Assembly (NCBI RefSeq): GCF_963676275.1
Contig: NZ_OY781091.1
Coordinates: 2,830,775 to 2,894,774, forward strand
Length of the DNA stretch: 64,000 nucleotides
Source: an uncultured Cohaesibacter sp.
GTDB taxonomy: Bacteria; Pseudomonadota; Alphaproteobacteria; Rhizobiales; Cohaesibacteraceae
Direction of reading: 5' to 3'
The position numbers and the translations under genes were made by a program. Positions within the stretch are counted from its first letter, which is position 1; each line of letters starts with the position of its first letter. The notes below the pieces were generated by a model. It was given only the letters and a program-made list of their open reading frames with translations. It had not been told where the DNA came from and did no database searches. This document shows positions 58,672 to 64,000 of this stretch, one piece after another.

Positions 58672-59109
58672 ATGGAAACCCTGATGAAACCTTCATTTGA
58701 ACTCTCCCCCTTCGCCCTGCTGCGTATCGTCACCGGGCTTATCTATATCCCTCATGTCCTGTTCAAGTTTCAGGCTTTTGACATGCTGCTCGGCTATTTC
58801 GCCAAGGTTGGCCTGCAGCCAGCGATTTTCTTCGTGCTGCTGGCAATCGTAACCGAAACTGCCGTCGTTATCGGCCTCACCTTCAACATCATGACCAAGT
58901 GGCTGGGACTGGCCTCAACAGGCACCATGCTGGTCGCGACCTATACGACGCTCTTCACCAAGGGCGAGTTCCTCTGGACATGGAACAAGGGCGGCGTCGA
59001 ATATATCTTCGTGCTCGGCTTTGTTTCCTTCATCGTGGCCTGGGAAGCATGGCGTCAGGAGCGAGCCCAGTATGGCCGCAACTTCTTCCTCTGGCCGAAA
59101 GCTGCGTAA
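58672..59109 (+). CDS. DoxX family membrane protein
   Basis: 145 aa with four hydrophobic helices (about 13-35, 45-70, 72-95, 105-125), as in the DoxX/DoxD family, whose members are linked to thiosulphate oxidation or redox balance in some bacteria. Role here unknown. The sequence LRIVTGLIYIPHVLFK matches the family's first-helix pattern. Start at 58672 or 58684; GGAAAC favours the latter, but the difference is four residues. It has its own terminator. Confidence 0.85.
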   Translation: METLMKPSFELSPFALLRIVTGLIYIPHVLFKFQAFDMLLGYFAKVGLQPAIFFVLLAIVTETAVVIGLTFNIMTKWLGLASTGTMLVATYTTLFTKGEFLWTWNKGGVEYIFVLGFVSFIVAWEAWRQERAQYGRNFFLWPKAA

Positions 59110-59150
59110 GCACTCTTCGGGCAGAAAATCTAGCCAATACAAGCAGGATG

Positions 59151-59173
59151 AAGCGGGCCAAAAGCCCGCTTTT
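59151..59173 (+). terminator. Intrinsic terminator after the DoxX gene
   Basis: AAGCGGGC, loop CAAAA, GCCCGCTT, TT. Confidence 0.88.
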
Positions 59174-59220
59174 CTTTGCGCATCAAGCGCCTGATAATCA
59201 GAAATGGGAAAATGAGCAAG

Positions 59221-59240
59221 GCCTCAGTGGGCCTCAGTGG
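59221..59240. repeat. Perfect 10-bp tandem duplication at the end of the GntR gene
   Basis: GCCTCAGTGG twice. The second copy contains the GntR stop codon (TGA read on the minus strand), so the duplication sits exactly at the gene end. Confidence 0.85.
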
Positions 59241-59920
59241 GCGCTATTGAGATAAATCCGCCCCAAACCTCGGGTCAGTGCCTTTTCGGCCTCTGACGAA
59301 TCAATCGTCAAATATTCGGCGAAAATCTCCGCAGTCTCTTCCTGCCTTCCGGCCAATATATGTTCGAGAATGGCCTGCTGCTTGGCGAAATAGGCCCTCT
59401 TGCAAACATAGCCTTCCAGCATCACCTTGCGCAAAAAGCGGATACGGGCGGAAATATTATTGTTGATCTGCGCCATCACCGGATTTTTCGTCAGCATCGT
59501 GACATCATGCAGGAAAGCCTGATCGGCGCGCGCCATTTCGCAAGGGGGCATTTCATTGCCATGTTCTGCCATCTCAAGGCAGGACGCAAGCAGCGCTTCC
59601 ACCTCCGCCTTTGCGGCCCGTTCGAAGACAAGCGGCAAAATGGAAAGATGGAATGTCTTGTAGGCTTCCACCAGATGCAGAACATCCTTCAAATCCAGCT
59701 TGCGGCAATAGAAGCCGTAATTCTTTTTGAAATCGATAAGCTCTTCGGTCACAAGGCGATTGAGTGCCTCACGCACCGGCGTGCGACTGACCCCCAATTC
59801 ATGCGCCAGATCGGTTTCATTGATCTTGGCACCGGGCATGAATCTGAACTCGATCGCCATTTCGCGAACTGCAGCAAACACGTCCTTTGTCGATGAAACC
59901 GTATCAGTTTCCTGAGCCAT
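59234..59920 (-). CDS. GntR family transcriptional regulator (FCD domain)
   Basis: 228 aa. N-terminal winged helix-turn-helix (~10-70) contains INETDLAHELGVSRTPVREALNRL, the GntR recognition helix pattern. The C-terminal helical FCD ligand domain (~85-215) has the Asp/His residues that bind metal in the family (FLHDVT, HILAG). The product is probably a repressor of a carbon or amino-acid pathway, target unknown. The ATG at 59920 fits the domain; the frame extends further upstream. It is divergent from dnaB, which is probably not its target. Confidence 0.9.
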   Translation of the reverse strand: MAQETDTVSSTKDVFAAVREMAIEFRFMPGAKINETDLAHELGVSRTPVREALNRLVTEELIDFKKNYGFYCRKLDLKDVLHLVEAYKTFHLSILPLVFERAAKAEVEALLASCLEMAEHGNEMPPCEMARADQAFLHDVTMLTKNPVMAQINNNISARIRFLRKVMLEGYVCKRAYFAKQQAILEHILAGRQEETAEIFAEYLTIDSSEAEKALTRGLGRIYLNSAH

Positions 59921-60372
59921 AAAGCTATACCTTACAATCACTTGCCTGAAAAGCGAATGCCTCAGACAGCGGCAACTACTACGCAAGAAGCTATCATTTG
60001 ATGATGATCGCAAAAAGCCTGTGACGGATAAAAGGGCTGGATATGCCCGCCAGATCACCTGTAGCAAGAGCCGTCACTCAAAGAATAATGGTCAAAACAG
60101 ACAATCTCAAGATTGCAGACTGTATTTCACCCCTATGAATATATAAATGCACCATATGCTAAACCAATTGGATAGGTTTTCCATGTCCTACTTGGCCTTG
60201 AAAGCCTTGCTGAGTCGCACCGGGAATCGGACTCGAAAGCGGTATAGAGTCCAGCGAAATTGTCAGGAAAATTTTTCCGCTGTTGATTGCCGTGAATTGC
60301 CAACACCGCACTTCAAATTGCATGAGCTCTGTGGCTATTTAGATCAACTCTCAGCAAAGATGAGGTTAGGAA
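59921..60372. other. Divergent intergenic region, GntR gene / dnaB
   Basis: About 450 bases, AT-rich near 60130-60180. A plus-strand frame (60147-60395) has no family similarity and overlaps dnaB. A stretch around 60205-60245 is faintly tRNA-like but does not fold; see rejected items. dnaB is served by GAGG seven bases before its ATG. Confidence 0.4.
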
Positions 60373-61860
60373 ATGGAAACAGCTGCCAAGCTTGAAAAGA
60401 CCGAGGATATAACCGCGCGTCAGGCTCCACATAATCTGGACGCCGAGCAGCAGCTATTGGGTGCGATTCTGGTCAACAACCAGACCTATGACCGCGTGGA
60501 AGCCTTCCTCAAGCCGCAGCATTTCTTCGACCCCAATCTGCGCGACATCTTCGAGAAGATGTCCAAGCTGATCCGTTCGGGCAAGATCGCTTCGCCTGTT
60601 ACGCTGAAAACCTTCTTTCCTGCCGATTACGTCATCGCCGACATGCCGATCGACGTCTATCTGCTGCGCCTTGCCTCGCAAGCCACATCGATCATCAACG
60701 CCGAGGATTATGGCCTGCTGATCATGGACCTTGCCACGCGGCGCAACCTGATCGAGATCGGCACCGACGTGGTCAACGTCGCCTATGACGCCCCGATCGA
60801 TACGCCTCCGCGCATTCAGATCGAAGATGCCGAAAAGCGCCTGTTCGAACTGGCCGAAAATGGCGGCGAAAAGGGTGGCTTCCAGTCCTTCGCGACAGCG
60901 GCGACCGAAGCCATCGAAATGGCGGAAGCTGCCTATAAACGCGATGGCCAGCTGTCGGGTATTTCCACCGGCCTGACCGACCTTGACCAGAAGATGGGTG
61001 GCCTTCAGCATTCGGACTTGATCATTCTGGCGGCTCGTCCCGCGATGGGTAAAACCTCGCTGGTGACCAACATCGCCTATAATATCGCCAGCGCCTATCG
61101 CGCTGAAGAACAGCCGGACGGCTCGCTCAAAACGGTCAATGGCGGCGTCGTCGGCTTCTTCTCACTCGAAATGAGCGCCGAACAGCTGGCAACCCGCGTT
61201 ATCGCCGAGCAGGCCATGGTGTCCTCGGAAAAGATCCGCCGCGGTAAGGTCGATCAGGATGAATTTGCCCGAATCGCCCAGAAGGCGCAGGAGATGCAGG
61301 TCACACCGCTGCATATCGACCCGACCGGTGGTATTTCCATCGCCCAGCTGGCAGCCCGCGCCCGTCGCCTCAAGCGACAGAAGGGACTCGATCTGCTGAT
61401 CGTCGACTATTTGCAGCTGCTTTCCGGTTCCGCTTCCAAGGCCTCACAGGGCCGCGTGCAGGAAATCACCGAAATCACCACCAGCCTCAAGGCCTTGGCC
61501 AAGGAATTGAGTGTTCCCGTCATCGCCCTTTCCCAGCTTTCCCGTCAGGTGGAAGCCCGAGACGACAAGCGCCCGCAGCTCGCCGACCTTCGCGAATCCG
61601 GCTCCATCGAGCAGGACGCCGACGTGGTGCTGTTCATCTATCGCGAGGAATATTACAAAATGCGCGAGGAGCCGAAGCCCGGCACCGAGGAACATTTCAC
61701 ATGGCAGTCGGAAATGGAGCGCTGCATGGGCAAGGCCGAGGTCATTATCGCCAAGCAGCGTCACGGCCCCACCGGCATTGTGCCTCTGGCCTTCCAGGGT
61801 GAATTCACGCGCTTCTCCGATTTGGCCCGCGACGAATATATCCCAGAAGCTTACGAGTAG
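60373..61860 (+). CDS. dnaB: Replicative DNA helicase DnaB
   Basis: Hexameric 5'-3' helicase at the replication fork. The product is 495 aa. The N-terminal DnaG-interacting domain (~20-130) starts APHNLDAEQQLLGAILV, and the RecA-like ATPase domain starts at ~195. Walker A is ARPAMGKTSL with K227. A short insert (EEQPDGSLKTVNGG) after Walker A is typical of alphaproteobacterial DnaB. Walker B DLLIVDYLQLL and ALSQLSRQVEAR with the arginine finger region follow. Highly standard otherwise. Confidence 0.98.
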   Translation: METAAKLEKTEDITARQAPHNLDAEQQLLGAILVNNQTYDRVEAFLKPQHFFDPNLRDIFEKMSKLIRSGKIASPVTLKTFFPADYVIADMPIDVYLLRLASQATSIINAEDYGLLIMDLATRRNLIEIGTDVVNVAYDAPIDTPPRIQIEDAEKRLFELAENGGEKGGFQSFATAATEAIEMAEAAYKRDGQLSGISTGLTDLDQKMGGLQHSDLIILAARPAMGKTSLVTNIAYNIASAYRAEEQPDGSLKTVNGGVVGFFSLEMSAEQLATRVIAEQAMVSSEKIRRGKVDQDEFARIAQKAQEMQVTPLHIDPTGGISIAQLAARARRLKRQKGLDLLIVDYLQLLSGSASKASQGRVQEITEITTSLKALAKELSVPVIALSQLSRQVEARDDKRPQLADLRESGSIEQDADVVLFIYREEYYKMREEPKPGTEEHFTWQSEMERCMGKAEVIIAKQRHGPTGIVPLAFQGEFTRFSDLARDEYIPEAYE

Positions 61861-62240
61861 AATCGGGGCAAATAAAAGATGGCCGGATCACCGCTTCCGG
61901 CCATTCCCCCTGCTCTCGCATCTGGTTTAGCCCCTTTCTTCTTGCTCTGTGCAAGCAGCAACAACGCCCCCATGAAGGGCTGCCGCGATGCTTACCTGCC
62001 CTTGCTAAAGGCAAGGCCAATGCAGGCCGTGATTGAAAAGAATGCCCCTGAAATGCCCCTGAAATGCCCCTGACAGGCACGCCGCAAATTAACCTTTTTT
62101 GGTTGCTAAGGCAGACTTGCCGATATTAATATGCCTCAGTTTTTTGAGCCCCAACCGGCCTCCCACATTGAAATCTCCGATGCGCGGTTATCCTCCCGTT
62201 AACCCGCCACATCGGCGGACAACGCATAAAAAGACCTCTA
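61861..62240. other. Intergenic region, dnaB / alr
   Basis: About 380 bases without a supported gene; GC-rich then AT-rich. It contains the triple 11-bp repeat listed separately and the alr promoter. Confidence 0.45.
62041..62073. repeat. Triple 11-bp perfect tandem repeat
   Basis: AATGCCCCTGA three times in a row (62041, 62052, 62063). Perfect copies upstream of alr. Confidence 0.93.
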
Positions 62241-63404
62241 ATGCCCGAATTTACCCTGCCCCATATTGCTCATATGACCGCCCCCGATGCCAGCCTTGCT
62301 GGCAGCCATTTGGCCATTGATCTTGGCGCCCTCGCCGACAATTATCACAAGCTTTCTCAAAAAACCGGCCCGGCCGAATGCGCCGCAGTCATAAAGGCCG
62401 ACGCCTATGGTCTTGGCCTCGAGCTGGCAGCACAAGCCTTATGGAAGGCCGGAGCGCGAACATTCTTTGTCGCCCATCCGCAGGAAGGGGAAAAAGCGCG
62501 CAAGACCCTGCCCGATGCGATCATTTATGTGCTCAACGGTCTGGTCGGTGACGACAGCCCTGATGCCTATGACTATTACCGCACCCATCAATTGCGCCCC
62601 GTTCTGGGATGCCGCGAAGAGGTGCAACTTTGGCAAAGCTATTGCGAAAACAAGGATGAAGCATTGCCTTGCGCCATTCATTTCGACACCGGAATGAACC
62701 GTCTGGGCCTGAGCCTTGCAGATGCGCAAGAGCTGTCCGCCCTTTGGCAAAGCGTCAAACCGGCCTTTGGCCTTGAGCTGATCATCAGCCACCTTGTCTG
62801 CGCCGATGAGCCAGACCATCCCAAAAACCGGGAGCAACTGGAAAAATTCACTGCGATACGCGCCCTCTTCCCTGAGGTTAAGGCCTCTCTGGCCAATTCG
62901 GGCGGCATTTTCCTTGGGCCGGACTATCATTTCGATCTTTGCCGCCCCGGCATCGCCCTTTATGGCGGCGCGGTCGTCAGTGGCGAGAAGAGCCCGATGA
63001 AAGTCGTGGCCACCCTCAAGAGCCGCATCCTTTCCACCCGAAAGGTCGCCAAGGGACAATCGGTCAGCTATGGCGCAACAGAGACCACCGGCAGGGATAG
63101 CCGTTTGGCGATTCTCTGCCTTGGCTATGCCGATGGCTATCTGCGCACGGCTTCCAGCAGCGACGCCCGAAAAGGCGCAAAAGTCTGCATCAACGGCTTT
63201 GAGGCTCCCATCATCGGGCGCGTAACCATGGATCTGATCATTGTCGATATCAGTGATATTGCAGAAGATAAGGCCAAGCGTGGTGACTGGGCCGAATTTT
63301 TCGGCTCCAATATTGCCATTGACGATGTTGCAACAGCGGCAAACAGCATCAGTTATGAACTTCTGACAAGCCTTGGCTTGCGCGCACTTCGCAGCTATCA
63401 ATAA
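62241..63404 (+). CDS. alr: Alanine racemase
   Basis: PLP-dependent conversion of L- to D-alanine for peptidoglycan. The product is 387 aa, dimer family. PLP lysine K52 lies in VIKADAYGLG. The catalytic tyrosine is in VSYGATETT, and GYADGYLR and GRVTMDL carry substrate and active-site residues. No Shine-Dalgarno sequence is visible before the ATG at 62241, and M12 is a possible alternative. PLP comes from the pathway of pdxA, also in this window. Confidence 0.96.
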   Translation: MPEFTLPHIAHMTAPDASLAGSHLAIDLGALADNYHKLSQKTGPAECAAVIKADAYGLGLELAAQALWKAGARTFFVAHPQEGEKARKTLPDAIIYVLNGLVGDDSPDAYDYYRTHQLRPVLGCREEVQLWQSYCENKDEALPCAIHFDTGMNRLGLSLADAQELSALWQSVKPAFGLELIISHLVCADEPDHPKNREQLEKFTAIRALFPEVKASLANSGGIFLGPDYHFDLCRPGIALYGGAVVSGEKSPMKVVATLKSRILSTRKVAKGQSVSYGATETTGRDSRLAILCLGYADGYLRTASSSDARKGAKVCINGFEAPIIGRVTMDLIIVDISDIAEDKAKRGDWAEFFGSNIAIDDVATAANSISYELLTSLGLRALRSYQ

Positions 63405-63445
63405 ACGCTCGCTGAAACAGGATCGGGATTCGGGGATTATTCGAC

Positions 63446-64000
63446 ATGGCACGCAAGAAATCGACATTTGTCTGCCAGGCCTGCGGTGCAGTCACCAGCC
63501 GCTGGGCCGGTCGCTGTGAATCCTGCGGCGAGTGGAATTCCATTACCGAAGAGGTCGAAAGCGCCGGTATCGGCAGCTCGCCGAAAACCATACGCGGCAA
63601 ATCCGGTCGCATCATAGAGCTTGTCCCCCTCTCCGGCCATGACAAGCCCGCCCCCCGCATCGTCACCAATGTCGGAGAACTCGACCGTGTGACCGGTGGC
63701 GGTTTCGTCAAGGGCTCGGTGCTGCTGCTGGGTGGCGATCCGGGCATTGGCAAATCCACCCTGCTCATTCAGGCTTCCGCAGCGCTCACGCAAAATGGCC
63801 ACCGGGTGATCTATATTTCCGGCGAGGAAGCCATTGATCAGGTGCGCATGCGCGCCGCGCGCCTTGGCCTTGCCGATGCCACGGTGCAATTGGCCGCAGA
63901 AACCAGCGTCGAGGATATTCTGACAACCCTGACAGCCGGCCCGCCGCCAGAAATGGTCGTGATCGATTCCATCCAGACCCTATGGACAGAGGCGGCAGAC
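63446..64000 (+). CDS. radA: DNA repair protein RadA, partial
   Basis: RecA-like ATPase that helps process recombination intermediates; the first 185 residues are here and the gene continues past the window edge. The N-terminal zinc finger is C10-x2-C13 and C24-x2-C27 (FVCQACGAVTSRWAGRCESC). Walker A is GGDPGIGKST with K103, and the Walker B Asp lies in VVIDSIQT near the edge. It follows alr after 41 bases. Confidence 0.95.
   Translation, partial: MARKKSTFVCQACGAVTSRWAGRCESCGEWNSITEEVESAGIGSSPKTIRGKSGRIIELVPLSGHDKPAPRIVTNVGELDRVTGGGFVKGSVLLLGGDPGIGKSTLLIQASAALTQNGHRVIYISGEEAIDQVRMRAARLGLADATVQLAAETSVEDILTTLTAGPPPEMVVIDSIQTLWTEAAD

Noticed and set aside
60205..60245. tRNA-like sequence (GCACCGGGAATCGGACTCGAA) before dnaB, shown here only in part
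   Set aside because: Resembles the T-arm of a minus-strand tRNA in a few bases only; no acceptor, D or anticodon stems can be formed.

Overview
This window is one continuous block of bacterial core genome. It looks like an alphaproteobacterium of the Rhizobiales/Hyphomicrobiales group. The sequence signs are an NDUFA12-family complex I subunit, a long B12-dependent ribonucleotide reductase of the alphaproteobacterial type, a DUF2232 membrane protein between rpsR and rplI, an HdaA-type DnaA regulator next to ppk/ppx, and the order fabD-fabG-acpP-fabF-mltG followed by yicC-gmk. Naming a genus (for example a marine Cohaesibacter-like bacterium) would be a guess. I see no tRNA, rRNA, insertion sequence, prophage or CRISPR array.

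Layout. 0.5-6.2 kb: a complex I accessory subunit, a single-domain response regulator, then nrdJ behind a 686-base leader that carries two clusters of NrdR-box-like sites. 6.3-14.8 kb: a LysE-family exporter, AMP nucleosidase, two tandem membrane-bound c-di-GMP phosphodiesterases (CSS-EAL type) and a 721-residue periplasmic protein of unknown function. 14.9-20.7 kb: aspS, a GNAT acetyltransferase, ribonuclease D and an MFS exporter. 20.7-29.6 kb: an unknown protein, ppx, ppk and hdaA plus an AI-2E-family membrane protein on the minus strand, facing away from purM-purN. 29.7-35.7 kb: two small secreted proteins, ndk, a GST, an ABC-F ATPase, a VOC protein and an aldo/keto reductase. 35.8-47.2 kb: lactate dehydrogenase, DNA polymerase III chi and pepA (minus strand), divergent from lptF-lptG-lptD-surA-pdxA-rsmA (plus strand). 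47.3-55.2 kb: gmk-yicC, mltG, fabF, acpP, fabG and fabD, all on the minus strand. 55.9-64 kb: rpsF-rpsR-DUF2232-rplI, a DoxX protein, a GntR regulator, dnaB, alr and the start of radA, cut by the window edge.

How they fit together. Several functional groups are clear. LPS export and outer membrane biogenesis: lptF, lptG, lptD, surA. Fatty acid synthesis: fabD, fabG, acpP, fabF. Nucleotide metabolism: nrdJ, purM, purN, ndk, gmk, amn. Polyphosphate turnover: ppk and ppx. Replication: dnaB, the chi subunit, hdaA. Peptidoglycan: alr, mltG. Well-formed intrinsic terminators separate most transcription units.

No obvious new multi-gene system is present. The observations most worth checking are the NrdR-like site clusters before nrdJ, a perfect TGTGA-N6-TCACA palindrome upstream of ppk, a long inverted repeat between lptD and surA, a terminator-like hairpin in the rpsF leader, recurrent 10-14 bp tandem duplications between genes, and the unknown secreted proteins.
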